The notes beneath the pieces are model-generated. The model ran no database searches and was not told the origin of the DNA. It was given only the letters and a program-made list of their open reading frames with translations. 64,000 nucleotides of DNA, taken from contig NZ_CP098747.1 of assembly GCF_023746535.1 (NCBI RefSeq), forward strand, positions 1,246,364 through 1,310,363, written 5' to 3'. This DNA is from Sneathiella marina (GTDB taxonomy: Bacteria > Pseudomonadota > Alphaproteobacteria > Sneathiellales > Sneathiellaceae). Made by a program: the position numbers and the translations under genes. Every line of letters starts with the position of its first letter. The first letter of the stretch is position 1. This document shows, piece after piece, positions 1 through 9,258 of the stretch.

Positions 1-1
1 C

Positions 2-880
2 GCGGACTCGGCGATCGGCGGGTTCCTGAAAATCGGGGGGATGCTGCTGATCGGTCTTGGAACATCTGTCTTTGGTTTGTGGCTTATGCTGCCAGCCGGT
101 GTTGGTGGGTCGGGGCTGATGCTGTCGAAATGGCTCGTTCTGCCAATTGTCATCGTTGCGACCCTGTTCTGTATGAAACTTATCCCGGGGAAGACTCAAA
201 CTAACCTGAAACGTCAGTTCAAAATTTTCGATAACAAACATACCTGGGCGATGACGGTAATTTATACCATGACGTTTGGCAGCTTCATCGGATTTTCCGC
301 GGCGCTGCCGCTGGCGATCAAGGTTATTTTTGGCTTCCAGCACGGTATGGTCGATGGCGTAATGACCCATGACGTTGTTAATCCGAACGGACCGAGTGCC
401 CTGATGTATGCCTGGATGGGGCCTTTTATCGGCGCGCTCATCCGTCCCGTCGGCGGAAAAATGGCGGATAAATTTGGCGGAGCACGGGTGACCCAGATCA
501 TCAGTGTTGTGATGGTTTGTTCTGCCCTGGGTGTCGCTTACTTCATGAAGGTGGCTTATGGATCAATGACGCCGGAAGTTTATTTTTTCCCCTTCCTCAT
601 TTTGTTCATCCTGCTGTTTGCGGCGACAGGCATTGGCAATGGATCAACCTTCCGGACGATTGCTATCGTATTTGACAAGGAACAGGCGGGTCCGGTTCTT
701 GGCTGGACATCCGCCATTGCCGCGTATGGCGCCTTTATCATTCCCCAGGTTTTCGGTGAGCAGATCAAGGCGACAACCCCTGAATACGCACTGTACGGTT
801 TCGCCATTTTCTACGGCGTTTGTATCTTGATCAATTGGTGGTTCTACCTGCGCAAGAGCGCCTATGTGAAGAACCCGTAA
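2..880 (+). CDS. narK: Nitrate/nitrite transporter (NarK family), C-terminal part
   Basis: The reading frame is open from the window edge, so this is the last 292 residues or so of a longer major-facilitator protein. It would sit in the inner membrane and import nitrate and/or export nitrite. The visible part has about seven hydrophobic segments. It carries the NarK-type segment GPFIGALIRPVGGKMADKFG and a second glycine-rich stretch, GIGNGSTFRTIAIVF, typical of nitrate porters. It ends 25 bases before narG on the same strand, so it is probably the first or second gene of the nar operon. Many alphaproteobacteria have a fused two-transporter NarK. Whether this is such a fusion cannot be seen here. 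Confidence 0.93.
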   Translation, partial: ADSAIGGFLKIGGMLLIGLGTSVFGLWLMLPAGVGGSGLMLSKWLVLPIVIVATLFCMKLIPGKTQTNLKRQFKIFDNKHTWAMTVIYTMTFGSFIGFSAALPLAIKVIFGFQHGMVDGVMTHDVVNPNGPSALMYAWMGPFIGALIRPVGGKMADKFGGARVTQIISVVMVCSALGVAYFMKVAYGSMTPEVYFFPFLILFILLFAATGIGNGSTFRTIAIVFDKEQAGPVLGWTSAIAAYGAFIIPQVFGEQIKATTPEYALYGFAIFYGVCILINWWFYLRKSAYVKNP

Positions 881-905
881 TTCAACATTTTTGGGAGTAT
901 TTTTT

Positions 906-3900
906 ATGAGCAACCTGATAGACCGGCTCAGTTATTTCACCGCCAGCCCAGAAGAATTTTCGGATGGACATGGCATCACCACAGATGAAAACCGGGAATG
1001 GGAGCATGCTTACCGGGGGCGCTGGGCCCATGACAAAATTGTCCGTTCGACCCACGGAGTGAACTGCACTGGATCCTGTTCTTGGAAAATCTACGTCAAG
1101 AATGGCCTGGTGACTTGGGAAACCCAGCAGACTGATTATCCAAGGACGCGACCGGATCTACCCAATCACGAGCCACGCGGCTGCTCACGCGGCGCCAGTT
1201 ATAGCTGGTATCTCTATAGTGCAGCCCGACTGAAATACCCTCTTATTCGCAGTCGTTTGATCAAACTTTGGCGAGAAGCCAAAAAACTGCATCCCGACCC
1301 AGTTGATGCTTGGGGCAGTATTGCTTCAAACCCATCGAAGATGCGCGAGTATAAAGAGATACGCGGGCTTGGTGGATTTGTCCGTGCCGATTGGGAGGAA
1401 GTGAACGAGATCATTGCCGCGGCCAATATCTATACTGCAAAAGAATATGGCCCGGATCGGGTTATCGGATTTTCGCCAATTCCAGCGATGTCCATGGTTT
1501 CCTATGCTGCGGGCAGCCGCTACCTGTCCCTGATCGGTGGCGTATGCATGAGTTTTTATGACTGGTATTGCGACTTGCCACCAAGTTCTCCGCAGACATG
1601 GGGTGAACAGACGGACGTTCCGGAAAGTGCCGACTGGTATAATTCGGGTTATATTATTGCTTGGGGGTCGAACGTTCCGCAGACACGTACTCCGGATGCT
1701 CATTTTTTCACAGAGGTTCGCTACAAGGGGACCAAAACGGTTTCCGTGACGCCCGATTATTCGGAAGTCGCCAAGCTAACTGATCTTTGGCTTAACCCTC
1801 GGCAGGGGACCGATAGCGCCATGGCTATGGCTATGGGCCATGTAATCCTGAAAGAATTTCATCTATCTGGCAGATCCAGCTATTTTCATGACTATTGCCT
1901 GCAATATACGGATATGCCCTTCCTTGTACGGCTTGAAAAACAGGGCGATCATTATGTTGCCGGGCGGACGCTCAGGGCCAGTGAGCTCATAGATGCCATC
2001 GGAGAAACCGAGAACGCTGACTGGAAACCGGTCCTTTATGACGGCAAATCGAAGACTGCCAAAGTACCAAACGGTACTGTTGGATCACGCTGGGATAAAA
2101 GTGCCAAATGGAACCTGGAACTGAAATGCGCGGTTGACGGTAGCGAAATATCTCCAGAAATGACGTTCATTGACGATAAGGATGACGTTGTCGCCGTCGG
2201 CTTTCCGTACTTCGGAAATCTAGAGAATGAGCAGCCGATATTTCGCCATTCAGACCATGACGGTATTCTTGAGCGGCATGTGCCGGTGAAAACAATCAAG
2301 GCAGCGGAGGGCGATATCCTGGTTGCCACCGTGTTCGACTTGATGGTGGCAAATTACGGAATAGACCGCGGTCTCGGCGGAGGCAATGTCGCCAAATCCT
2401 TCGATGAAAACATTCCTTATACTCCGGCCTGGCAGGAACGCTTTACCGGTGTAAAAGCCGCCAACGTGATAAAAGTCGCCCGTGAATTTGCCGATAATGC
2501 AGACAAAACCCGCGGTCGCTCGATGGTTATTCTCGGGGCGGGCGTTAATCACTGGTACCATATGGATATGATCTATCGCGGGATCATGAATATGCTGATC
2601 ATGTGCGGATGTATCGGACAGTCTGGTGGCGGCTGGGCGCATTATGTGGGGCAGGAAAAGCTGCGTCCGCAAACTGGCTGGCAGCCGCTCGCTTTCGGCC
2701 TAGACTGGAACCGTCCCCCACGTCATATGAATTCCACCAGCTTTTTCTATAGTCATTCCGATCAATGGCGTTATGAAAAGCTTGAGTTGGGTGAAATTCT
2801 GTCGCCGACTGCTGACAAGAAAAAATGGGAAAATCTCTCGCTGCTTGACTGTAATGTGCGCTCTGAGCGGATGGGTTGGCTGCCATCAGCACCGCAGCTG
2901 AGTCAGAACCCGCTGGAGCTTGCGCGTGAAGCTGATGCGGCTGGAATTTCCGGCGCGGATCACGTGGTCAATAAGCTGAAATCAGGAGACCTTCAATTCT
3001 CTTGTGAGGATCCCGACGATCCGAAGAATTTCCCGCGTAATCTCTTCGTCTGGCGCTCCAATTTGTTGGGGTCTTCGGGCAAGGGCCATGAGTATATGCT
3101 CAAGCATCTCTTGGGCACAAAAAATGGTGTTCTCGGTAAGGATCTGGGCGATAGCAACGCGCAAAAACCATCAGAAGTTACCTGGCATGATGAGGCACCG
3201 GAAGGAAAGCTCGATCTTGTTGTGACGCTCGACTTCAGAATGTCGACGACATGTGTCTACTCGGATATCGTGTTGCCAAGCGCTACCTGGTATGAGAAAG
3301 ACGACCTCAATACCTCGGATATGCATCCGTTTATTCATCCGCTCAGCCAGGCTGTTGATCCGGCCTGGGAAAGCCGGAGTGACTGGGAGATTTACAAGGG
3401 CCTTGCCAAAGCCTATTCGGACATCTGTCCCGGCCATCTCGGGGTAGAGAAGGACATTGTTTCGCTGCCGATCCTGCATGATACGCCGGGTGAACTTGCG
3501 CAAGCTTTCGATGTGAAGGACTGGAAAAAAGGTGAAGTCGATCCGATCCCTGGTAAAACCATGCCCAACCTGATCACTGTAGAGCGTGACTATCCCAATA
3601 CCTACCAGCGCTTTACCTCCATCGGACCGATGCTGGAAAAACTCGGAAATGGCGGCAAGGGTATCAACTGGAATACCGACGCAGAAGTCGCATTTCTCGG
3701 CCTGCTTAACGGGACACATCATGATGGATCGAACACAGATCGACCGAAGCTGGAAACGGCGATTGATGCGGCGGAGATGATCCTCTCCCTCGCGCCGGAG
3801 ACAAACGGTCAGGTTGCCGTCAAAGCGTGGGAGGCTCTGGGGCAGGCAACCGGACGCGATCATACGCATCTCGCGCGGCCCAAGGAGGACGAGAAGCTCC

Positions 3901-4646
3901 GTTTTCGAGATTTACAGGCGCAGCCCAGAAAAATTATCTCCTCGCCAACCTGGTCAGGCCTTGAGGATGAGCATGTCAGCTATAATGCCTGTTACACCAA
4001 TGTCCATGAATTAATTCCCTGGCGCACCCTGACGGGCCGACAGCAATTTTATCAGGACCACGAATGGATGCGGGATTTCGGGGAGGGTTTCTGCCTCTAT
4101 AAAGGGCCTGTGAATACCAAGACCCTGTCATCCGTATCCAGTAAAGGCAACGGCGATAAGCAAGTCGCGCTTAACTGGATCACACCGCATCAAAAATGGG
4201 GGATCCATTCCACCTATTCCGACAATCTGCTGATGCTTACCCTGAACCGAGGGGGCCCCGTCGTCTGGATCAGTGAAGTGGATGCGAAAAAGATTGATAC
4301 CAAGGACAACGACTGGCTGGAACTTTACAATGCCAACGGCGCTATCGTCGCCCGCGCCGTTGTCTCGCAGCGTGTGCCGGAGGGCATGACAATGATGTAT
4401 CATGCTCAGGAAAAAACCATCAATACACCCAAATCGCCAACGACCGGCGCCCGTGGAGGTATTCATAACTCGGTCACCCGGGCGGTGGTTAAGCCTACTC
4501 ATATGATCGGTGGTTACGCCCAGCTGTCTTATGGCTTCAACTATTATGGCACTGTCGGATCAAACCGTGACGAGTTCGTTATGGTTCGGAAAATTGAACA
4601 TGTTGATTTCGGTGATGAAAATCTTGTCACCGAAGCCGCCGAATAG
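906..4646 (+). CDS. narG: Respiratory nitrate reductase, alpha subunit
   Basis: This is the catalytic molybdenum subunit of the membrane-bound nitrate reductase, which reduces nitrate to nitrite on the cytoplasmic side. It has 1246 residues, the usual NarG length. Near residue 50 the HGVNCTGSCSW stretch supplies the His and Cys ligands of the FS0 [4Fe-4S] cluster. YDWYCDLPPSSPQTWGEQTD near residue 220 contains the Asp that binds molybdenum, followed by bis-MGD-binding segments. I chose the ATG at 906 because GGAGT lies seven bases upstream and the N-terminus MSNLIDRLSYF fits NarG proteins. An in-frame TTG at 891 would add five residues. No Tat signal is visible, as expected for a cytoplasm-facing NarG. 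Confidence 0.98.
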   Translation: MSNLIDRLSYFTASPEEFSDGHGITTDENREWEHAYRGRWAHDKIVRSTHGVNCTGSCSWKIYVKNGLVTWETQQTDYPRTRPDLPNHEPRGCSRGASYSWYLYSAARLKYPLIRSRLIKLWREAKKLHPDPVDAWGSIASNPSKMREYKEIRGLGGFVRADWEEVNEIIAAANIYTAKEYGPDRVIGFSPIPAMSMVSYAAGSRYLSLIGGVCMSFYDWYCDLPPSSPQTWGEQTDVPESADWYNSGYIIAWGSNVPQTRTPDAHFFTEVRYKGTKTVSVTPDYSEVAKLTDLWLNPRQGTDSAMAMAMGHVILKEFHLSGRSSYFHDYCLQYTDMPFLVRLEKQGDHYVAGRTLRASELIDAIGETENADWKPVLYDGKSKTAKVPNGTVGSRWDKSAKWNLELKCAVDGSEISPEMTFIDDKDDVVAVGFPYFGNLENEQPIFRHSDHDGILERHVPVKTIKAAEGDILVATVFDLMVANYGIDRGLGGGNVAKSFDENIPYTPAWQERFTGVKAANVIKVAREFADNADKTRGRSMVILGAGVNHWYHMDMIYRGIMNMLIMCGCIGQSGGGWAHYVGQEKLRPQTGWQPLAFGLDWNRPPRHMNSTSFFYSHSDQWRYEKLELGEILSPTADKKKWENLSLLDCNVRSERMGWLPSAPQLSQNPLELAREADAAGISGADHVVNKLKSGDLQFSCEDPDDPKNFPRNLFVWRSNLLGSSGKGHEYMLKHLLGTKNGVLGKDLGDSNAQKPSEVTWHDEAPEGKLDLVVTLDFRMSTTCVYSDIVLPSATWYEKDDLNTSDMHPFIHPLSQAVDPAWESRSDWEIYKGLAKAYSDICPGHLGVEKDIVSLPILHDTPGELAQAFDVKDWKKGEVDPIPGKTMPNLITVERDYPNTYQRFTSIGPMLEKLGNGGKGINWNTDAEVAFLGLLNGTHHDGSNTDRPKLETAIDAAEMILSLAPETNGQVAVKAWEALGQATGRDHTHLARPKEDEKLRFRDLQAQPRKIISSPTWSGLEDEHVSYNACYTNVHELIPWRTLTGRQQFYQDHEWMRDFGEGFCLYKGPVNTKTLSSVSSKGNGDKQVALNWITPHQKWGIHSTYSDNLLMLTLNRGGPVVWISEVDAKKIDTKDNDWLELYNANGAIVARAVVSQRVPEGMTMMYHAQEKTINTPKSPTTGARGGIHNSVTRAVVKPTHMIGGYAQLSYGFNYYGTVGSNRDEFVMVRKIEHVDFGDENLVTEAAE

Positions 4647-4655
4647 GAGGGTAAA

Positions 4656-6209
4656 ATGAAAGTACGTGCGCAAATCGGCATGGTCCTGAATTTGGACAAA
4701 TGTATTGGCTGCCACACTTGTTCGGTGACATGTAAGAACGTCTGGACCAGCCGGGCCGGTGTTGAATATGCCTGGTTCAATAACGTCGAAACAAAGCCCG
4801 GTGTTGGTTATCCGCGCAATTGGGAAGACCAAAAGCAGTGGAATGGCGGCTGGACTCGGGCGGCAAATGGCAAGATTAAACCGAAGATGGGCGGTAAATT
4901 CCGTCTTCTCGCGAAAATCTTCGCCAACCCGGATTTGCCCGAGATTGACGACTATTATGAACCTTTCACCTTCGACTATGCCCATCTGCAAACTTCCGGG
5001 GAGGCCAAGGATGTCCCGACAGCGCGGGCGCATTCCGCGATAACCGGAGAGCGCATGGAGAAACCGGAGTGGGGCCCGAACTGGGAAGAAATCCTCGGTG
5101 GGGAATTCGAAAAGCGGAGTCAGGACTATAATTTCAGAGATATCGAGAAGGAGATGTATGGGGAGTTCGAGAACACCTTCATGATGTATCTGCCACGGCT
5201 CTGCGAGCATTGCCTGAACCCTGCCTGCGCTGCAGCCTGCCCTTCTGGCGCCATATACAAGCGCGAAGAGGACGGCATCGTCCTCATTGATCAGGATAAA
5301 TGCCGGGGCTGGCGGATGTGCGTTTCAGGCTGCCCCTACAAGAAAATTTATTTTAACTGGCAGTCCGGAAAATCAGAGAAATGCACCTTCTGCTTCCCGC
5401 GGATCGAAAATGGGGAGCCCACGGTATGCAGCGAGACATGCGTCGGCCGTATCCGCTATCTTGGGGTGATGCTCTATGATGCGGACCGTATAGAGGAAGC
5501 GGCGAGCGTTGCGGATGAGAAGGATCTTTATGAAGCGCAAACCGATATTTTCCTTGATCCGTCGGACCCTGAGGTCATTGCGGCGGCAAAACGCGATGGG
5601 GTTCCGGATAGCTGGCTCGCGGCGGCAAAGAAATCACCGGTCTATAAAATGGCCATGGATTGGAAAGTCGCCTTTCCCTTGCATCCGGAATACCGAACCT
5701 TGCCGATGGTCTGGTATATCCCGCCGTTGTCCCCAATCCAGAGCCGGTGGGATGAGGGCCAACTTGAAACCGATGGCGTTATCCCCGATGTCAGCAAGCT
5801 ACGCATCCCGGTCAAATATCTTGCCAATTTGCTGACAGCTGGCAAGGAACAGCCTGTCACCCATGCGTTGGAGCGGATGCTGGCGATGCGCGCCTATATG
5901 CGGACCAAACATGTCGAGGGTGCGCCCGATGAGAGCATCCTTGATCATGTCGGACTGGAGACGGCGATGGTGGAGGACATGTACCAGATCATGGCGATCG
6001 CCAATTACGAAGACCGGTATGTCATCCCGACAAATCATCGTGAATATGCCGGCAAAACGCCTTTCGACAATGAAATTGCCTTCGCGTCACGTTCTGAATG
6101 CGGATTCAGCTTTGGCGATGGGTGTTCGGGCGGAACATCTAAGCCAAGCCTGTTTGGCGGGCGAACCCATAAAAACACGATGAACGGCCAAATCAGGAGA
6201 GACAAATGA
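4656..6209 (+). CDS. narH: Respiratory nitrate reductase, beta subunit
   Basis: This electron-transfer subunit carries electrons from the NarI hemes to NarG through four iron-sulfur clusters. It has 517 residues. The first cysteine set, CIGCHTCSVTC, is at residues 16-26, and two further sets lie around residues 184-265. In CRGWRMCVSGCP a tryptophan replaces one cysteine, the hallmark of the [3Fe-4S] cluster in NarH. It starts nine bases after narG behind a strong AGGAGGG ribosome site and ends overlapping narJ by four bases, which implies translational coupling. Confidence 0.98.
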   Translation: MKVRAQIGMVLNLDKCIGCHTCSVTCKNVWTSRAGVEYAWFNNVETKPGVGYPRNWEDQKQWNGGWTRAANGKIKPKMGGKFRLLAKIFANPDLPEIDDYYEPFTFDYAHLQTSGEAKDVPTARAHSAITGERMEKPEWGPNWEEILGGEFEKRSQDYNFRDIEKEMYGEFENTFMMYLPRLCEHCLNPACAAACPSGAIYKREEDGIVLIDQDKCRGWRMCVSGCPYKKIYFNWQSGKSEKCTFCFPRIENGEPTVCSETCVGRIRYLGVMLYDADRIEEAASVADEKDLYEAQTDIFLDPSDPEVIAAAKRDGVPDSWLAAAKKSPVYKMAMDWKVAFPLHPEYRTLPMVWYIPPLSPIQSRWDEGQLETDGVIPDVSKLRIPVKYLANLLTAGKEQPVTHALERMLAMRAYMRTKHVEGAPDESILDHVGLETAMVEDMYQIMAIANYEDRYVIPTNHREYAGKTPFDNEIAFASRSECGFSFGDGCSGGTSKPSLFGGRTHKNTMNGQIRRDK

Positions 6210-6901
6210 AAACCTTCAAAATACTCGGTTTGCTGCTTACTTATCCGACACCTGAGCTTCAGGAGAACATGGGTGAATTGACCCGTGTTTTGCAGCAGGA
6301 AAAAATGGTGCCCGGCAAGCTTGAAAAAGCCGTGGTCAGGTTTATGGATCGGCTGGGTTCTAGAAACCTTTTAAAGGCCCAGGAAGAGTATGTCTCGTTG
6401 TTTGATCGTGGACGCGGGCATTCGCTTTACCTGTTTGAGCATATTCACGGCGAGTCGCGAGATCGCGGCCAGGCGATGGTTGACCTGATTGATCATTACA
6501 AGGAAAAGGGGCTCGCGGTAAATGCGCGTGAGCTTCCTGATTTTCTTCCCCTGTTTTTGGAATATCTTTCGATCTGCCCTGCGGAAGAAGCTCAGGAAAA
6601 CCTGGGTGAGGTTGTGCATATTGTTGCTGCTATCGGCGCTAAGCTTAAGAAGCGCGGCTCCGCTTACAGCTCGGTTTTCCTCGCCCTGGCCAAATTGACG
6701 GATGCCAAGATTGATGAGGAATTCGTCCGAAGGGCACTAACGGAAGAGGCCGCACGGGATGACAGCCTCGAAGCACTCGATAAGGAATGGGAAGAAACCC
6801 CAGCGTTCGACGGCGTCGGCGATGCAGACTGCGCGACTTGTCCGGCTGCGATGCCGGTGGATTTTAGCGCCGCCCATCCTGATCTCAACTCGGTTAAATA
6901 G
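6206..6901 (+). CDS. narJ: Nitrate reductase assembly chaperone NarJ
   Basis: This is a cytoplasmic chaperone of the TorD/NarJ family, 231 residues long and all-helical by appearance. It binds apo-NarG, helps insert the molybdenum cofactor and the FS0 cluster, and is not part of the final enzyme. The conserved core LPDFLPLFLEYLS lies near residue 111. The start codon overlaps the narH stop (ATGA), and narI follows nine bases downstream. The acidic C-terminal tail with DADCATCPAAMP is less conserved and may be lineage specific. Confidence 0.96.
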   Translation: MKTFKILGLLLTYPTPELQENMGELTRVLQQEKMVPGKLEKAVVRFMDRLGSRNLLKAQEEYVSLFDRGRGHSLYLFEHIHGESRDRGQAMVDLIDHYKEKGLAVNARELPDFLPLFLEYLSICPAEEAQENLGEVVHIVAAIGAKLKKRGSAYSSVFLALAKLTDAKIDEEFVRRALTEEAARDDSLEALDKEWEETPAFDGVGDADCATCPAAMPVDFSAAHPDLNSVK

Positions 6902-6910
6902 GAGGATTCC

Positions 6911-7594
6911 ATGAGCGGTTACTTAAACGAATTTCTGTTTGGTATTTATCCCTATATTGCAGTCCTTGTCATGATCCTTGGTTGTATTTTCCGTTATGAT
7001 CAGAACCCTTATAGCTGGAAAGCCGATAGCTCCCAGTTACTCAGAAGCAAGGGGATGCGCTGGGGCAGCAATCTTTTCCATATTGGTATTATCCTGCTGT
7101 TTTTCGGTCATCTCGTCGGCTTGTTGACACCTGAGGTACTCTATCACTTCGTGATGACGGCTGCCGTCAAGCAAAAGCTGGCAATGATCGCAGGCGGCAT
7201 ATTCGGAAGCATGTGTTTTATTGGCCTGACGATTCTGCTTTGGCGGCGATTGACGGATCCCCGAATTCGCGCGACCAGTAAATTCGCCGATATCCTGATC
7301 CTGGTAGTTTTGTATTTGCAGCTCATCCTCGGGCTTGCAACCATTCCCGCGTCCGCTCAGCATCCGGACGGTAGCAGCATGATCGCGCTCGCCAATTGGG
7401 CGCAGCATATCGTGACATTTCAAGGCGGTGCTGCTGATTTTGTGATGGAAGAGGCGTTCATTTTCAAGGCCCATATCTTTCTTGGCCTGACAATTTTCCT
7501 GATTTTCCCTTTCACCCGCCTGGTGCATGTGTTCAGCGCGCCGGTGAAATATATCTTACGGCCGGGATATCAGATTGTCCGGAAGAGGGGGTGA
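6911..7594 (+). CDS. narI: Respiratory nitrate reductase, gamma subunit (cytochrome b)
   Basis: This is the membrane anchor that oxidises quinol at the periplasmic face and passes electrons through two b hemes to NarH. It has 227 residues and five hydrophobic segments. Histidines in FHIGIILLFFGHLVG (around residues 56-66) and in the last two helices (KAHIFLGLT, FTRLVHVFS) are placed as heme ligands. A clear AGGAGG ribosome site precedes the ATG. The next gene starts three bases after the stop. Confidence 0.97.
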   Translation: MSGYLNEFLFGIYPYIAVLVMILGCIFRYDQNPYSWKADSSQLLRSKGMRWGSNLFHIGIILLFFGHLVGLLTPEVLYHFVMTAAVKQKLAMIAGGIFGSMCFIGLTILLWRRLTDPRIRATSKFADILILVVLYLQLILGLATIPASAQHPDGSSMIALANWAQHIVTFQGGAADFVMEEAFIFKAHIFLGLTIFLIFPFTRLVHVFSAPVKYILRPGYQIVRKRG

Positions 7595-7597
7595 ATT

Positions 7598-8050
7598 ATG
7601 CCAATTTTTATCAATGATACTGAAATTGATGACAATGCCGTCTTTTCAGAGATGCAATATCATTCGGCACCGTCCATGGAACAGGCTCGCGATGCTGCAG
7701 CACAGGCGCTGACCATACGCGAACTTCTGCGTCAGGAAGCGTCTCGGCAGGGATTGAGCGACCGCGATGATACCGAGGAGGCGCTGGATAAGGTGCTCAT
7801 GCAATTGGTGGAAAAAGAGGTGGTCACCCCTGCGGCCGGACTTGATGCTTGCCGTACATATTATGAGCAGAATAGCCAGCGATTTCGCGTCTCGGACGCC
7901 GGCGGCGCCATATTGCCTTTTGAGGCGGTCGAGGAAAAAATTCGCGACTATCTCCATACCCGGAGCATCCGCGAAGGCGTCAGGTCCTATATTTTGCATC
8001 TTGCAGAAACCGCCCGCATTGCCGGATTTGACTTGGCGGGCTCTCTGTAA
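7598..8050 (+). CDS. NifM/SurA-like small protein lacking a parvulin domain
   Basis: The protein has 150 residues. Many proteobacterial nar operons end with a NifM-type parvulin peptidyl-prolyl isomerase. The N-terminal half here, with TIRELLRQEASRQGL and YYEQNSQRFR, resembles the helical N-terminal domain of those proteins, and the end, FEAVEEKIRDYLHTRSIREG, resembles their C-terminal tail. The roughly 90-residue parvulin domain expected between them is absent: RFRVSDAGGAILPFEAV joins the two parts directly. It lies three bases after narI, so it is cotranscribed. If the family call is right it cannot be a parvulin isomerase and may act as a binding or holdase factor for the reductase. The function is inferred. 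Confidence 0.6.
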   Translation: MPIFINDTEIDDNAVFSEMQYHSAPSMEQARDAAAQALTIRELLRQEASRQGLSDRDDTEEALDKVLMQLVEKEVVTPAAGLDACRTYYEQNSQRFRVSDAGGAILPFEAVEEKIRDYLHTRSIREGVRSYILHLAETARIAGFDLAGSL

Positions 8051-8069
8051 TGTAGAGGAGGGATCACGC

Positions 8070-8729
8070 ATGGATCGTTATCAGGAATTAATCGAGGGTT
8101 ATAAAGCATTTCGGCATAAATATCTCCAGCAGGATTTCGATAACTATAGAAGCTGGGCCGCAACAACACAAAACCCGAAAGTTATGGTCATCGGCTGTAG
8201 CGACAGCCGGGTTAACCCCGCTATTCTGACCCATGCAGGTCTCGGCGACATCTTCGCCGCCAATAATGTCGCCAATATCGTCCCGCCTTACGAAACTGGA
8301 CAGCATGCGCATCTTTCCATCGGCGCCGCTGTGCAGTTCGCTGTCACACATCTAGAAGTCGAGCATATCATTGTCATGGCCCATAGTGGTTGTGGTGGCG
8401 TTCGTGCGCTCATGTCTTCTGGCGATGAGGATGAGAACGTGAGGCCGAAAGATGATTATATACAAGGTTGGGTTAACGTTATCAGTGAGGCGCGGGACGC
8501 GGTGAAATCGACGATGGGCGATCGAGATTTCGAAGAACAATGTCAGGTTTGCGAAATGGAGGGGGCGTTGGTATCCCTCGCTAATCTGACAGGCTATCCC
8601 TATGTCCGCCGGGCGTTGGAAAAAGGCAATCTGGATTTACATGCATGGTATTTCCACATTGAAACCGGAGAATTACTGAGCTTCAATCATGAAAAAGGCC
8701 AATATCAACGGCTCGTTCCGCCTCAATAG
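8070..8729 (+). CDS. Beta-class carbonic anhydrase
   Basis: It interconverts CO2 and bicarbonate in the cytoplasm. The protein has 219 residues. Zinc ligands are visible in GCSDSRVNP (Cys and the Asp-Arg dyad) and in MAHSGCGGVRAL (His and Cys), which mark the beta class. I took the ATG at 8070 because GAGGAGGGA lies just upstream and the conserved N-terminus follows. A longer in-frame ORF begins far upstream but overlaps the preceding gene and has no family support there. It lies 19 bases after the NifM-like gene, so it is probably the last gene of the nar transcript. Confidence 0.95.
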   Translation: MDRYQELIEGYKAFRHKYLQQDFDNYRSWAATTQNPKVMVIGCSDSRVNPAILTHAGLGDIFAANNVANIVPPYETGQHAHLSIGAAVQFAVTHLEVEHIIVMAHSGCGGVRALMSSGDEDENVRPKDDYIQGWVNVISEARDAVKSTMGDRDFEEQCQVCEMEGALVSLANLTGYPYVRRALEKGNLDLHAWYFHIETGELLSFNHEKGQYQRLVPPQ

Positions 8730-8943
8730 GTCAAGACAAGCTGCCCATATTTAGGCAATGTCGGATTATTTTGCCTAGGGCGCTGATATTCCTCGCAGCC
8801 CTTCTTCCGGCATCAAAACCTGCCCTTGCCCGAACGAAAAAGCTCCCTTGCGGACCTGCCTGAAGATATAATCAATTACAATGTAAACCTTGACAGTCTT
8901 AAGCCCTGACAATGTATATTTCCGGGCGTTATGTGCGAATTTT

Positions 8944-8980
8944 GTTTGAATTGGAAAACAAAAAGCTTGAAATGGAAAGC
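8944..8980 (+). promoter_or_regulatory. Tandem dyad-like motif, candidate operator of the amide/nitrile regulon
   Basis: Two copies of a 16-base motif, GTTTGAATTGGAAAAC (8944-8959) and GCTTGAAATGGAAAGC (8965-8980), lie 21 bases apart, two turns of the helix. Each copy has matching four-base outer arms (GTTT/AAAC and GCTT/AAGC). Related copies occur at 20368-20383, before the nitrile hydratase operon, and at 26335-26350, between the MarR and AmiC-like genes. A regulatory role is inferred from this distribution. Confidence 0.5.
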
Positions 8981-9084
8981 AAAATACCCTATAATTCTCC
9001 ATATCGGTTGGCATTAAGGAATTGCCGGTCGGTAAGGGAGATTTGAATAGATAGGTTAGCGATAACGACTGGGGCGCCTAGCGA

Positions 9085-9153
9085 AACAACCATTGTAAGT
9101 CACATCACCTATAATAGTGACAGGGATAAATGATAGGTGATGTTTTGGTTGTT
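9085..9153. repeat. Nested inverted repeat upstream of the binding-protein gene
   Basis: The outer arms AACAACCA (9085-9092) and TGGTTGTT (9146-9153) enclose inner arms CATCACCTAT (9103-9112) and ATAGGTGATG (9133-9142). Together they could form an interrupted stem with a 20-base loop in DNA or RNA. It lies about 120 bases before the transporter operon. It may be a protein-binding site or a leader hairpin. Confidence 0.55.
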
Positions 9154-9211
9154 ATTAAATGTCTGAACTGACAGATGTCAGCGACATTCCGTGCTTTTGG
9201 CGCGAGCTGCA

Positions 9212-9258
9212 GATTACTCAAATCGACTTAAGTCTAACAAATAGATGTTCGAGTAATC
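9212..9258 (+). promoter_or_regulatory. Leader stem adjoining the ribosome site of the binding-protein gene
   Basis: GATTACTC (9212-9219) pairs with GAGTAATC (9251-9258), and a perfect palindrome GACTTAAGTC lies in the loop (9225-9234). The right arm ends five bases before the GGAGG ribosome site at 9263, so a folded leader could affect translation. Alternatively, the palindromes are operator sites. Confidence 0.4.

Noticed and set aside
7767-8729. A long plus-strand frame of which the carbonic anhydrase is only the second part
   Set aside because: The first 100 codons overlap the NifM-like gene in another frame and match nothing. The ATG at 8070 with GAGGAGG fits the family.
8775-9014. A 79-codon minus-strand open frame in the region before the importer
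   Set aside because: The product has no recognisable feature, no good ribosome site and overlaps the tandem regulatory motif. I treat the region as non-coding.
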